Below the pieces are notes generated by a model. The model saw only the letters and a program-made list of their open reading frames with translations. It was not told the origin of the DNA and ran no database searches. DNA of 64,000 nt from Palsa-504 sp963739615 (GTDB lineage: Bacteria > Actinomycetota > Actinomycetes > Streptosporangiales > Streptosporangiaceae), in the NCBI GenBank assembly GCA_963739615.1, contig CAVUBD010000035.1, positions 248,001 to 312,000 on the forward strand. Direction: 5' to 3'. Positions 16,956 to 25,989 of this stretch are shown piece by piece (the first letter of the stretch is position 1; every line of letters starts with the position of its first letter). Made by a program: the position numbers and the translations under genes.

Positions 16956-17645
16956 GTGAGCGAGCCCGCGTGGACCCCGGACAGCAGCCGCTTCGGCGTC
17001 AACCAGCAGCTGAGCCACCGGGTGGCCGGCTATGTCAGGGAAGGCATCATGGTCGGCCAGTTCCCGGCCGGGGAGTTCCTGCGCACCGAGAGCCTGGCGG
17101 CCGACCTCAGGGTCAGCGCCACGCCCGTTCGTGAGGCACTGATGATCTTGCAGAGCGAGGGCTCAGTACGGTGGGAGCCGAGGCGGGGCTTCCGGGTCGT
17201 CAGCGTCTCCGATCAGGACGTCCGCGATCTTTTCCAGGTGCAGGCCTTCATCGCCGGCGAACTCGCGGCCCGGGCCGCGGGCCAGCTGGCTGCCCCGGCG
17301 GTCGCGGCCCTGCGCCAGCTGCAGGCGAAGCTGGAAGACGCCGCCGATCACGGTGACGCCGCCACGGTGGACCAGGTGAACCACGAGATCCACCGCCGCA
17401 TCAACAAGTCCGCTGGCTCGTCCCGGCTGGCGGGCCTGCTCAACCAGACGGTGCAGTACGTCCCGCTCCGTTTCTTCGGCACGATCGAGGGCTGGTCCCA
17501 GGCATCGGCCCATGACCACTCGGCTATCTTCGACGCGATCGAGGCCCGCGACGCTGACGCCGCGCGGCGGGCGATGTCCGACCACATCGTCCACATCGGC
17601 AGCCTCCTGGTCACGCACCTCCAGTCCCGCCGCCTCCCCGCCTGA
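16956..17645 (+). CDS. GntR family regulator, FCD (FadR-like) subfamily
   Basis: 229 residues, GTG start with a strong GAGGGAGGA site. The N-terminal winged helix (residues about 20-80) contains LRTESLAADLRVSATPVREALMIL. The C-terminal all-helical FCD effector domain has the metal-binding type residues D/H spaced as VNHEIHR, HDHSAIFDAIEARDA and ARRAMSDHIVH. Such regulators respond to organic acids or fatty acyl-CoA; the ligand here is unknown. The last 35 bp overlap the antisense zinc-finger gene. Confidence 0.9.
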   Translation: MSEPAWTPDSSRFGVNQQLSHRVAGYVREGIMVGQFPAGEFLRTESLAADLRVSATPVREALMILQSEGSVRWEPRRGFRVVSVSDQDVRDLFQVQAFIAGELAARAAGQLAAPAVAALRQLQAKLEDAADHGDAATVDQVNHEIHRRINKSAGSSRLAGLLNQTVQYVPLRFFGTIEGWSQASAHDHSAIFDAIEARDADAARRAMSDHIVHIGSLLVTHLQSRRLPA

Positions 17646-17868
17646 CACCGGGATCCTCAGCCGCCTCCGCCTCCGCCTCCGCGGCCGCCCGGACCGGCGG
17701 CCTGCGCAGCAGCCCGGGCAGCGCGGCCAGGCCGGCCAGCTCATCCCGGCACTCCTGGCAGGAGGCCAGGTGCCGCGTGAACACCGCGCGATCGTCCGGG
17801 CCGATCGCGCCCGTGACGTACACGCCGAGCAGCGGCCGAAGGTCGTCGCATTCACCCGTACCGCTCAT
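17611..17868 (-). CDS. Orphan zf-HC2 type anti-sigma zinc-finger protein
   Basis: 85 residues from ATG 17868. Contains the anti-sigma zinc-binding pattern C...H-x3-C-x2-C (ECDDLRPLLGVYVTG then FTRHLASCQECRDEL). There is no transmembrane helix and no sigma gene adjacent, unlike standard anti-sigma pairs; the C-terminus is a low-complexity Ala/Glu then Gly tail. It overlaps the end of the GntR gene in antisense, which suggests the Gly-rich tail is an extension past the ancestral stop. Confidence 0.65.
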   Translation of the reverse strand: MSGTGECDDLRPLLGVYVTGAIGPDDRAVFTRHLASCQECRDELAGLAALPGLLRRPPVRAAAEAEAEAAEDPGVRRGGGGTGGA

Positions 17869-17975
17869 CTGCTCGCCCCAGCCCCATCGCTGCCTACCAT
17901 GCAGAACGTCGCTAACCACGCGGGAGTTCAGCCGCGACGCGTCATCTCGACGCGCCTGCCGCGCCACGGCCCGCA

Positions 17976-19115
17976 CTACCTGAGCAGTTCCCTGGCGATC
18001 ACGAGCTGCTGGATCTGGCTGGTGCCTTCGTAGATCCGGAACAGCCGGACGTCGCGGTACAGCCTTTCGACGGCGATACCGCGGATATATCCCGAGCCGC
18101 CGTGGACCTGAACCGCGCGGTCGGCGATCCGGCCGACGGCTTCGCTGGCGAAGTACTTCGCGGCCGACGGGCCGAGCCGCCTGTCGGTGCCCGCGTCGTA
18201 CTGGGCGGCGGCGTCGAGCACCAGGGCACGGGCCGCGAGGTACTCGGTCTGTGAGTCCGCCAGCATGGCCTGGACGAGCTGGTACTCGCCGATCGCGTGG
18301 CCGCCCTGGATGCGTTCCTTGGCGTAGGCCACGCTCTCGTCGACCAGCCGGGCAGAGACGCCCACGCAGACGCCCGCGATCGTCAGCCGCCCGTGCGCGA
18401 GGGTGCGCATGGCGGTGGCGTAACCGGCCTGGGCAGCCTCTCCGACCAGCGCGTCGGCCGGCACCCTGACGCCGGTGAACGCGACGTCAGCGGTCCAGGC
18501 TCCGGCCTGGCCCATCTTGTGATCCCTCGGCGCCACCGACACCCCGTCGGTGCGGGCGGGCACGATGAACACGCCGATGCCCTTGCCCGGCGGCGCCTGC
18601 GGGTCGGTCCGGGCGAACACCATGAACACGTCGGCCGCCGGGGCGTTGGTGATGTAGCGCTTGAGGCCGTCGATGACCCACCCGTCGTCGTCGCCCTGCG
18701 CCGTCGTCGCCAGCCGGCTCGGGTCGGATCCGGCGTCCGGCTCGGTCAGCGCGAACGAGGCCACGACTTCGCCGGAGGCCAGCCGGGGCAGCCACAGCTT
18801 GCGCTGCTCGTCGGTGCCGGCCGAGACGAGAACCTGCCCGGCGATGCCGTTGTTCGTGCCGAACAGGGAACGGAACGCCGGGCTCGTATAGCCGAGTTCA
18901 ATGGCCACCCGGACCTGTTGTGCGACAGAAAGGCCCAGGCCGCCGTACTCGGGCGGCAGCGCGTACCCGTACAGGCCCATCTCCTTGGCCTGCGCGATCA
19001 GCCGGGGCGGAATCTCGTCGGATTCGTCGATGCCGGCCTCGGCGGGCATTACCTCGTGCCTGATGAACTCGCGCAGCAGGGCAATCAGCTCGTCGAACTC
19101 CGCCGCGGTCACCAT
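17976..19115 (-). CDS. Acyl-CoA dehydrogenase
   Basis: FAD enzyme of fatty acid or branched-chain amino acid breakdown, introducing the alpha-beta double bond in acyl-CoA. 379 residues, full length. Motifs: GLYGYALPPEYGGLG, FALTEPDAGSDPSRLATTA (substrate/FAD loop), VQVHGGSGYIRG and the C-terminal RIYEGTSQIQQLVIAREL, whose Glu in the YEGT context is the usual catalytic base. AAGAGGA precedes the ATG. Divergent from lysA with only 43 bp between starts. Exact acyl chain unknown. Confidence 0.92.
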   Translation of the reverse strand: MVTAAEFDELIALLREFIRHEVMPAEAGIDESDEIPPRLIAQAKEMGLYGYALPPEYGGLGLSVAQQVRVAIELGYTSPAFRSLFGTNNGIAGQVLVSAGTDEQRKLWLPRLASGEVVASFALTEPDAGSDPSRLATTAQGDDDGWVIDGLKRYITNAPAADVFMVFARTDPQAPPGKGIGVFIVPARTDGVSVAPRDHKMGQAGAWTADVAFTGVRVPADALVGEAAQAGYATAMRTLAHGRLTIAGVCVGVSARLVDESVAYAKERIQGGHAIGEYQLVQAMLADSQTEYLAARALVLDAAAQYDAGTDRRLGPSAAKYFASEAVGRIADRAVQVHGGSGYIRGIAVERLYRDVRLFRIYEGTSQIQQLVIARELLR

Positions 19116-19158
19116 GCGCGTCCTCTTTCCTGGCGTGCCCTGGTCCTAAGCTAAGCCA

Positions 19159-20457
19159 ATGACGGTCCACGTGTCCCGCCCGCAAGGCCGCGATGTGCTC
19201 TCCATCTTCCCTGAGCACAGCTCGATCTCACCGGACGGAGAACTGCTCATCGGCGGCGTCCCCGTCACCGAGCTCGCCGGCCGGTTCGGGACGCCTGCCT
19301 ACATCTTCGACGAGGCCGGGCTGCGTGCCCAGGCCCGCCGCATGCGCGACGGGCTCGCCGCCCGCCACCCGGACTCGGAGGTGGCGTTCGCGTCGAAATC
19401 GTTTCCCTGCCTGGCGGCGTACCAGCTGTTCGCCGCCGAAGGGCTGGCCATCGACATCGCCGGGGCCGGCGAACTCGTGATGGCTCTCGCCGCCGGAGTC
19501 CCGCCAGGACGCATCTACCAGCACGGGAACGCCAAGACCACGGCCGAGCTGACGATGGCGCACCAGGCGGGCGTCGGATGCGTGGTGGTCGACAACTTCG
19601 ATGACATCGATCGGCTGGAACAGCTGGCCACCCGGCCGCAGCGCGTGCTGATCAGGATCATCCCCGGGGTCGCACCGCAAACCCACGAATCGCAGTCCAC
19701 CGGCGGCGACGACTCCAAGTTCGGGCTGCCGCTTGACCAGGCGCGCGAGGCGATCGCCCGGATCCGGGCCAGCGACCGGCTGCACCTCGACGGCCTGCAC
19801 CTGCACATCGGCTCGCAGATCCTCGACACCGAGCCGTTCGCCCGGGCCGTCGAGGCGGTATCGGTGCTCGGCACGTTCGGCGTCTATGACATCGGCGGCG
19901 GCCTCGGGGTCCGCTACACCTACGGCGAGGAAGCGCAGGCCGTCGAGGCTTACCTCGACACCATCGCCTCGGCCGCGGACGCGTACCTGCCGGCCGGGGC
20001 CAAGCTCATCATCGAGCCCGGCCGGTCGCTGGTCGCCCGCGCGGGCGTGACGCTGTACCGGGTGACCACGGTCAAGCGCACCGGCCGCACGTTCGTCGCG
20101 GTCGACGGCGGCATGGCCGACAACCTCGACGTGGCGCTCACCGGCCAGCCGTTCGAGGCGGCTATCGCCACCCGGATGGGGCAGCCGCCCGACGAAATCG
20201 TGGACCTGGTCGGGCGGCAGTGCGAGTCGGGTGACCGGCTGGTGGCCGGGCTTGGCCTGCCCGGGCCGGCCGTCGGCGACCTGGTGGCCATGCCGGTTAC
20301 CGGCGCTTACACCTACACGCTGGCCAACAACTACAACGGCGCGCTGCGGCCGCCGGTCGTGTTCTGCCGTGACGGGCAGGCGCGGCTCGTCGCGGAGCGC
20401 GAAACCCACGATCATGTGCTGGCCCTGCACCGCCCCGCGCTCGACATCGCCTGGTGA
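19159..20457 (+). CDS. lysA: Diaminopimelate decarboxylase family protein
   Basis: PLP enzyme that decarboxylates meso-diaminopimelate to L-lysine; the family also includes ornithine/arginine decarboxylases. 432 residues. Motifs: PLP lysine in FASKSF (about residue 76), the phosphate-binding glycine loop DIGGGLGVRY, IEPGRSLVA and the active-site CESGD. Leaderless or near-leaderless translation is plausible, since TAAGCT sits only a few bases upstream of the ATG. Residue-level substrate choice cannot be confirmed by eye, so a paralogous decarboxylase in a biosynthetic role remains possible. Confidence 0.8.
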   Translation: MTVHVSRPQGRDVLSIFPEHSSISPDGELLIGGVPVTELAGRFGTPAYIFDEAGLRAQARRMRDGLAARHPDSEVAFASKSFPCLAAYQLFAAEGLAIDIAGAGELVMALAAGVPPGRIYQHGNAKTTAELTMAHQAGVGCVVVDNFDDIDRLEQLATRPQRVLIRIIPGVAPQTHESQSTGGDDSKFGLPLDQAREAIARIRASDRLHLDGLHLHIGSQILDTEPFARAVEAVSVLGTFGVYDIGGGLGVRYTYGEEAQAVEAYLDTIASAADAYLPAGAKLIIEPGRSLVARAGVTLYRVTTVKRTGRTFVAVDGGMADNLDVALTGQPFEAAIATRMGQPPDEIVDLVGRQCESGDRLVAGLGLPGPAVGDLVAMPVTGAYTYTLANNYNGALRPPVVFCRDGQARLVAERETHDHVLALHRPALDIAW

Positions 20458-20556
20458 CCGGTGGATACTGGCCTACGGCGGACCGTTCCAAGCTGCGGCG
20501 CTGCACTCATTTTATTTTGGCCGAACGAACTGGGGTGCGTCTTCCTGCCAAACCAG

Positions 20557-20584
20557 AACGGCCCCGTCGCACGACGGGGCCGTT
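20557..20584. terminator. Bidirectional intrinsic terminator
   Basis: AACGGCCCCGTCG - CA - CGACGGGGCCGTT forms a perfect 13-bp stem between convergent lysA and the APC permease. There is no strong T-run, as is common in high-GC actinobacteria. Confidence 0.85.
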
Positions 20585-20602
20585 CAGGCTGGCTAGCCGG
20601 GC

Positions 20603-22273
20603 TTAGTGGTGTACCCCGGTGTCCGGCAGCTCTTCCTCGCCGCCCTGCTTGTTGACCAGCAGGAGCATCTCGTCCCGGGACAGCTTGGTGCGCATCGCCC
20701 AGTAGTAGATGGCCAGGCTGAACGCGGCGGTGACCAGCATGTCCCACCAGAAGTGGATATGCCCGGTGTTCACCGGCGGCAACGGCGTCTTGGAGGACTG
20801 ACCGCTGTACACGCCCTGCCAGGAGATGATGCCCAGGCCGATCAGCCACACCGGCAGCCAGACCGCCGACTTCCAGTCCAGCGGCGGCCGCTGCGGGTCG
20901 ACGGCCATGGAGATGCCGATCAGCACGTACCCGATCACCAGGACGACGCCGAGCTTCCAGACCACCTCGAAGCCCGACCAGTAGATGAGCAGGTCCGCGA
21001 CGATGAACGCGGCCGGGGCGAGGACGGCAGCGGCAGGCATCCGGTACGGCCGGTTGGCGTCCGGAACCTGGCTGCGGAACGCGCCCAGGGACAGCGGCGC
21101 CCCGGCGTACATCAGCACGCTCGCACCGGTGATCAGGCCGACGATCGAACGCCAGCTCGGGAACGGCAGCAGGAAGAACAGCCCGAAGATGAATGCGAAG
21201 ATCAGCCCGATCCACGGGATGCCGCTCTTGCTGACCCTGCCGAAGATCTGCGGGTAGTACCGGTTCCTGGCCAGGCCGTAGCTGACCCGCGACGTCCCGG
21301 TCGTGTAGATCAGGCCGGTGCCGGACGGGGAGACGAAGGCGTCGATCCGCAGGATCCACGCCAGCCAGCCGAGCGAGATCAGGCCCGCGAGGCCGGCGAA
21401 CGGCCCGGCGAGAATGTCCGGGTTGGTGATATTCGCGAACCCGTGGGTCACCTGGTCCGCGGGCATCGCGCCGATGAACACGACCTGCAGCAGGCAGTAG
21501 ATCACGGTGCCGATCAGGATCGAGATGATGATCGCCCGCGGCAGGTTGCGCCCCGGGTCCTTGATCTCACCGGCCAGTTGGTCAGCCTGCTCGAAACCGG
21601 AGTAGGCAAAGATGATGCCCGCGGCCGGGAGCGCGCCGAACAGGGCCTTGAGCCCGCCCGGCATGAAGCTGCCGCCGGCCGTGAAGTTGCCGGGGTGGAA
21701 CTTGAACAGCAGCACGATGATGCACAGGACCGGGACCGCGACCTTCCACCACGTGATGACGTTGTTGACCCGCGCGAAGATCCGCATGGCCAGGAAGTTG
21801 ACCGCGACGAAGACCGCCATCAAGATGACGGTCACAACAAGGCCGGCCCCGGTGATTTTCCCTGTATGGGTGTTGTAGAGACCAGGCCAGAAGTAGGAGG
21901 CGTAGGTCACGAACGCGTAGCATTCGATCGGCGCGATCGTCACTGCTTGCACGTAGGAGAAGAAGCCGAACCCGATGCCGGCCACGCTGCCGAACGCGAA
22001 GTGCGGGAACCTGGCCGTTCCGCCGGAGACCGGGTACATCGCGCCGAGTTCGGCATGGGCCAGGGCTAGGACAATGACCACGACCCCGGCGATGGCCCAG
22101 GCCAGAACGCTAGCTCCGCCGACCGCCTGCGCGGCTAGCAGCGCGCCGAACAGCCAGCCCGAGCCGATGATCGACGTCTCGGACGCCCAGGTGGCCCCGA
22201 TCAGCCCCAACTCTCGCTTTAGGCCGACGTCAGTCGGCGTTGCTACGGCGACCCCTGAAGTTTCAGTTGCCAT
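20603..22273 (-). CDS. APC family amino acid permease
   Basis: 556 residues, about 13-14 transmembrane helices. AAAGGA precedes the ATG. N-terminal LKRELGLIGATWASETSIIGSGWLFGALLAA and the later IIFAYSGFEQADQLAGEIKDPGRNLPRAI are classic amino-acid/polyamine/organocation permease motifs. Not closely similar to the permease at 12.6-14.2 kb beyond the fold. Substrate unknown; the flanking lysA may hint at amino acid traffic, but they are convergent. Confidence 0.85.
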   Translation of the reverse strand: MATETSGVAVATPTDVGLKRELGLIGATWASETSIIGSGWLFGALLAAQAVGGASVLAWAIAGVVVIVLALAHAELGAMYPVSGGTARFPHFAFGSVAGIGFGFFSYVQAVTIAPIECYAFVTYASYFWPGLYNTHTGKITGAGLVVTVILMAVFVAVNFLAMRIFARVNNVITWWKVAVPVLCIIVLLFKFHPGNFTAGGSFMPGGLKALFGALPAAGIIFAYSGFEQADQLAGEIKDPGRNLPRAIIISILIGTVIYCLLQVVFIGAMPADQVTHGFANITNPDILAGPFAGLAGLISLGWLAWILRIDAFVSPSGTGLIYTTGTSRVSYGLARNRYYPQIFGRVSKSGIPWIGLIFAFIFGLFFLLPFPSWRSIVGLITGASVLMYAGAPLSLGAFRSQVPDANRPYRMPAAAVLAPAAFIVADLLIYWSGFEVVWKLGVVLVIGYVLIGISMAVDPQRPPLDWKSAVWLPVWLIGLGIISWQGVYSGQSSKTPLPPVNTGHIHFWWDMLVTAAFSLAIYYWAMRTKLSRDEMLLLVNKQGGEEELPDTGVHH

Positions 22274-22822
22274 GATCGATCCTTTTTCCGATCGTGCCCC
22301 GCAGGGCTAGCCACCGCGGTGCGAGATCCCCGCCCCGACCGGGTGAGCTTCTCGTATGCGTCGAGTGAGATCATCGTAGAGATCATCGCCATAACTGAGA
22401 AGTGTTAATCCGGATTCGTTTTGATAACGCAGGTCACAGCCCTGGTGTCGGCATAAAGACGGTCAATGCCACTTTCCCCGGCATCAATCGCGGATGTCAT
22501 GGGGAATAACTCGACGTTACGTTTGGCGATCGCTATGTGATTACCTTCACAAAGGCGGATTCCCGCATAGTGGCAGGCCGAAACTAAACTGGATGCTATT
22601 GGTACTGGTGTCGATGAACACGTCCTGCCAGGCGGCCGCCTGGCAGGCGCCAAACCTGTCGATGCTCACGTCGGTGAGCCGGACCGGATCCACCAGTGGA
22701 CGCCGGCGGATCTCGAAGGGGCCCGCGGGCTGTTCGCCTGGGGACCGCCGCTGCCAGCCTCCTTCCTGAACCGGAGGACCTGGCGGCCGTAATGACCGGA
22801 ACCCGCTTGGTGCGCTGATCCG
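22274..22822. other. Intergenic region with AT-rich promoter zone and possible relic
   Basis: About 550 bp. The left half (22274-22560) has several AT-rich stretches and ATC/GAT inverted repeats suited to the permease promoter. The right half holds the relic at 22571-22792. No RNA gene recognised. Confidence 0.5.
22571..22792 (+). pseudogene. Possible C-terminal gene relic, unrecognised
   Basis: An open frame of 73 codons without a start codon, ending in TAA, with coding-like codon use and composition (VDAHVGEPDRIHQWTPADL... GLFAWGPPLPASF). A TAG lies directly before it. It looks like the tail of a lost gene; I cannot name the family. Confidence 0.3.
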
Positions 22823-23263
22823 TCAGTCGTGGTGTCTCGGCCGGACGATGACGACCGGGCCGGGCGCGTGGTGGGCGACCTGGCTCGAGACCGACCCCAT
22901 CGTCAGCCGCTCGAAGCCGCCCCTGCCGCGCGAGCCCAGGACGATCATGTCGGCGTCCTTGGCCGCGTTGATGAGTTCTTCGACCGGGAAGCCTTTGACC
23001 GCCTTGACCGTGACCGACTCCGGGCGGGACTCGCCGAGGGCGGCGAGCACCTTGTCGGTTTCCGTCTGGGCCACCAGCCGGGCCTTCTCGGTCAGTTCCG
23101 GGTCATCCGGGTAGTTGGCGACGAGGCCGAGGTTGTCACGGACGGCCTGGCGCACGGTGAGCACGGTAACCGGCGCGTGACGGAGCACTGCTTCCTGCAG
23201 GGCCCATTCCAGGGCAAGCTCGGAGTGGCCGGAACCGTCAACTCCGACAATGATTCCAGGCAT
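22823..23263 (-). CDS. Universal stress protein (UspA family)
   Basis: 146 residues, single-domain USP. N-terminal IIVGVDGSGHSELALEWAL and the ATP-binding signature G-x2-G-x9-G-S in GSRGRGGFERLTMGSVS are intact, so it belongs to the nucleotide-binding branch. A strong AAAGGGGA ribosome-binding site precedes the ATG. USPs accumulate under hypoxia and starvation. Downstream neighbours of the two-component genes lie on the same strand. Confidence 0.93.
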   Translation of the reverse strand: MPGIIVGVDGSGHSELALEWALQEAVLRHAPVTVLTVRQAVRDNLGLVANYPDDPELTEKARLVAQTETDKVLAALGESRPESVTVKAVKGFPVEELINAAKDADMIVLGSRGRGGFERLTMGSVSSQVAHHAPGPVVIVRPRHHD

Positions 23264-23399
23264 ATCAATCCCCTTTGATTTATCACAGCTTTCGCGCCTC
23301 TGCCGTTGATCTTAGGCACGCAGGGCCCCGGCGCAACAGGCGTCAGAGTTAACATCCGTTCGAAGATGGCTGCGGTGCCCTCGGGGCTACCGGCGACGC

Positions 23400-24053
23400 T
23401 CACGTCAGCCGGCGTTCAGCGGCCCACCTGGTCAGCTGGTGGCGGCTGGACAGCTGGAGCTTGCGCAGCACCGAAGACACGTGACTTTCCACCGTCTTGA
23501 CCGAGATGTACAGTTCGCGGGCGATCTCCTTGTACGTGTAGCCCTGGGCGATCAGCCGCAGCACTTCGCGTTCACGGCTGGTCAGCTGCTCGAGCTCGGG
23601 GTCGAAGGAGGGTTTCAGGTCACCAGGGGGCGGGGTCGCGGCGAAGGCGTCCAGGACGAACCCGGCCAGCCGGTGCGAGAACACCGCGTCGCCCGCCGCG
23701 ACCCGGCGGACGGCGTCGGCCAGCTCGGCGGTGGAGATCGTCTTGGTGACGTAGCCCCGCGCGCCCGCCCTGATCACCGCGATCACGTCCTCGGGGGCGT
23801 CCGAGGCGGACAGCGCGAGGAAGCGCACCTGCGGGTAGCCGGTCTTGATCGCCTCGACGACGGCCTGACCGCCGCCGCCGGGCAGGTGCACGTCGAGGAG
23901 CACCACATCGGGCTGCAGTTGCGCGATCAGGTCGATCGCGGGCTGCACGTCGTCCGCCTCGCCCACCACGTCGACCTGGCGGCCGAGTTCGGCGCGGACG
24001 CCGGACCGGAACAGCCCGTGGTCGTCGACCAGCACCACCCGCGGCGTGCTCAT
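23400..24053 (-). CDS. NarL/LuxR-type response regulator
   Basis: 217 residues. Receiver domain (1-120): acidic pair DDH at 10-12, phosphoacceptor Asp in VVLLDVHLP, Thr/Lys switch at TKTIS. C-terminal LuxR helix-turn-helix (about 150-210): LTSREREVLRLIAQGYTYKEIARELYIS. The start overlaps the stop of the upstream kinase by 4 bp (ATGA), so the two are coupled. Probably regulates the duplicated PspC/DUF1707 promoters at 25.4 and 41.2 kb (inference). Confidence 0.93.
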   Translation of the reverse strand: MSTPRVVLVDDHGLFRSGVRAELGRQVDVVGEADDVQPAIDLIAQLQPDVVLLDVHLPGGGGQAVVEAIKTGYPQVRFLALSASDAPEDVIAVIRAGARGYVTKTISTAELADAVRRVAAGDAVFSHRLAGFVLDAFAATPPPGDLKPSFDPELEQLTSREREVLRLIAQGYTYKEIARELYISVKTVESHVSSVLRKLQLSSRHQLTRWAAERRLT

Positions 24054-25384
24054 GTGCGCCCCGCGGGACTAGACCGTACCTGAGCGCCGCTCCGCGGCAT
24101 CTTCAGGGTGACCTTGGTGCCCTCACCAGGGGCGGTGGTCACGGTCGCCGTGCCGCCCCGGCGGCTCATCCGGCCGTGCACCGATTCGGCCAGGCCCTTG
24201 CGATCCGCCGGGACTGCCTCCGGGTCGAAGCCTTGCCCCTTGTCCCGCACGACGAGCGATACCTCAGCCGGCTCGACCTCGGCGAACAGCGAGATGACGC
24301 TGGCGCCCGACCACTTCGCCGCGTTGACCGTCGCCTCGCGGGCGGCCGCGAGCAGGGCCGACAGGTTGTCGTCGAGCTCGCAGTCCCCGACGGTCACCGC
24401 CTCCACCGGGACCCCGTACCTGGTCTCGACGTCCTGCTGGATCTGCCGCACGCCGATCGCGAACGTCATGTCCGCGCCCGTCTCGTTCGGGTCCCTGCCC
24501 TCGAACAGCCAGGACCGCAGCTCGCGCTCCTGCAGCCGGGCGAGCTGGACGACCTTCTGCGGGTCATCCGCGCGGCGCTGGATCAGGGCCAGCGTCTGCA
24601 GCACGGAATCGTGCACCCGGGCCGCGATGTCGGCCCGTTCCTCGGCCCGGACCCTGGCCTGCCGCTCCAGGACCAGGTCCCGGGCGATCCGCAGCCACCA
24701 CGGGCCGAGGAGCAGCACGACGGCCGTGATCACGAGCAGCACCCCGCCGAGCGGCCGCAGCAGGGCCAGGCTCGCGTGAGCCGAGAACAGCCAGGCCAGG
24801 CCGGCCACGAGCAGCACGCCCGCGAAGATCACGCGGAGCGCCGATCCCCGCCCGCCGGCCCATCCCGCGCTCCGTCCGCCGGTGGGTGCCGGGGCGCCCG
24901 CCGCCGCTCCCAGTGGCTCCAGCAGGTGCCGCAGGGTCGCCTGCTCGTCCGCCGGGGCGTTCCGCCAGATCAGGGCCAGCCCGGCCACGCTGACCACCTG
25001 CGGCCAGCCCCAGCCGATGTACCGGCCGTCGCCGAGCGCTTCGGCCGCGAGCAGCACCAAGGCGATCAGCGACGCGAGGCCGACCGCGAGCCGGATGCCA
25101 CCGGAGTCGTACCTGGCCTTGCTGCCGATGCTGGCCTGCTCGCCCGCCGCCGGTATGAAAAGCCAGGCCAGGACGTACAGCGGCACGAAGTTTCCACCCG
25201 TAACCACGGTGGCGAGCACGAACACGATCCGCACGGTCGTGACGCTGAAGCCCCGCCACGCGGCCACGCCGGCGGCCACGCCGCCACCCAGCCGGTCAGC
25301 CGGGTCGCGGCGCAGCGGGCCGCCGCAACCGCCGCGCCGCCTCAACCGGAACGGGTCACGGTGCCGGTGTTCTAGAGGATCCAC
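24050..25384 (-). CDS. Membrane sensor histidine kinase with N-terminal PspC domain
   Basis: 444 residues. N-terminal PspC domain (about 28-80: DPADRLGGGVAAGVAAW... YVLAWLFIPAAG) is followed by further hydrophobic helices (about 95-245), then a HisKA_3 dimerisation domain with the phosphoacceptor in AARVHDSVLQTLALIQRRA and a HATPase_c domain with N-box EATVNAAKWSGA and GxGF/GKG motifs. PspC-containing kinases sense envelope stress. GTG start. Divergent from a DUF1707 gene; the shared intergenic region is duplicated at 41.2 kb. Confidence 0.88.
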   Translation of the reverse strand: MDPLEHRHRDPFRLRRRGGCGGPLRRDPADRLGGGVAAGVAAWRGFSVTTVRIVFVLATVVTGGNFVPLYVLAWLFIPAAGEQASIGSKARYDSGGIRLAVGLASLIALVLLAAEALGDGRYIGWGWPQVVSVAGLALIWRNAPADEQATLRHLLEPLGAAAGAPAPTGGRSAGWAGGRGSALRVIFAGVLLVAGLAWLFSAHASLALLRPLGGVLLVITAVVLLLGPWWLRIARDLVLERQARVRAEERADIAARVHDSVLQTLALIQRRADDPQKVVQLARLQERELRSWLFEGRDPNETGADMTFAIGVRQIQQDVETRYGVPVEAVTVGDCELDDNLSALLAAAREATVNAAKWSGASVISLFAEVEPAEVSLVVRDKGQGFDPEAVPADRKGLAESVHGRMSRRGGTATVTTAPGEGTKVTLKMPRSGAQVRSSPAGRT

Positions 25385-25436
25385 CTACCCATCATCGCGC
25401 TAGTCGCGCTGAGCTGCTATCGGGGACGTCCCTGAC

Positions 25437-25537
25437 CCATCCCCGATGACTCCGGCGCGAGATCAGGGATGTGCCGGGGATCTCCCCGATGTGCTGGCCT
25501 GCCCCCCGGAGCCACGCTAGAGCCATGAACACGAACA
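25437..25537. repeat. Duplicated promoter/5' region (copy 1 of 2)
   Basis: About 100 bp, nearly 90% identical to 41160-41258 and running through the first six codons of the downstream gene in both places. Contains the spaced dyad AGATC-N14-GATCT (25460-25483) and a CTAGAG -10-like element. Best read as a shared regulatory region. Confidence 0.8.
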
Positions 25538-25989
25538 CCCAGTCCAGCCAGTCCTGGGGCCGCGGCTTCGCGCCGCTGTTCCGCGGCCCGTTTTCCGACG
25601 AGCACCTGCGGGTCTCCGACGCCGAGCGCCAGGCGGTCGCCGACCGGCTGGCCACCCATTTCGCCGACGGCCGCCTGGACCAGGCGGAGTTCGACGAGCG
25701 GGTCAGCCGCGCGATGAGCGCCAAGACCCGCGCGGACCTCAGCGGCCTGTTCGCCGATCTGCCGGAAGCAGCCGAACTGCCGGAAACAGGGGCTCCGGCA
25801 GGACCGGGATTCCCGCGGCGCAGGCACCGGCATCCCGTTCTCACCCTCGCGCTCATCGTCGTCGTCATCCTGGCGGCCGCGCACGCGATGCTGTTCGCCG
25901 GACCGTGGCTATGGCTCGGGTTCTTCGCGCTTGTCCTGTTGTTCGCGACCGGGACCATCGGGCGTTCCCGCCCGGACCGCGACCGCTAA
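25525..25989 (+). CDS. DUF1707 (SHOCT-like) membrane protein
   Basis: 154 residues. N-terminal DUF1707 block LRVSDAERQAVADRLATHFADGRLDQAEFDERVSRAMSAKT (about 28-70) is followed by a Pro-rich linker and two hydrophobic helices (about 112-147). DUF1707 proteins are small actinobacterial membrane proteins often near two-component genes. Start ATG 25525 is set by exact match with the duplicated 5' region at 41246. Its paralogue is at 41569-42006. The C-terminus overlaps an antisense gene by 81 bp. Confidence 0.85.
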   Translation: MNTNTQSSQSWGRGFAPLFRGPFSDEHLRVSDAERQAVADRLATHFADGRLDQAEFDERVSRAMSAKTRADLSGLFADLPEAAELPETGAPAGPGFPRRRHRHPVLTLALIVVVILAAAHAMLFAGPWLWLGFFALVLLFATGTIGRSRPDRDR

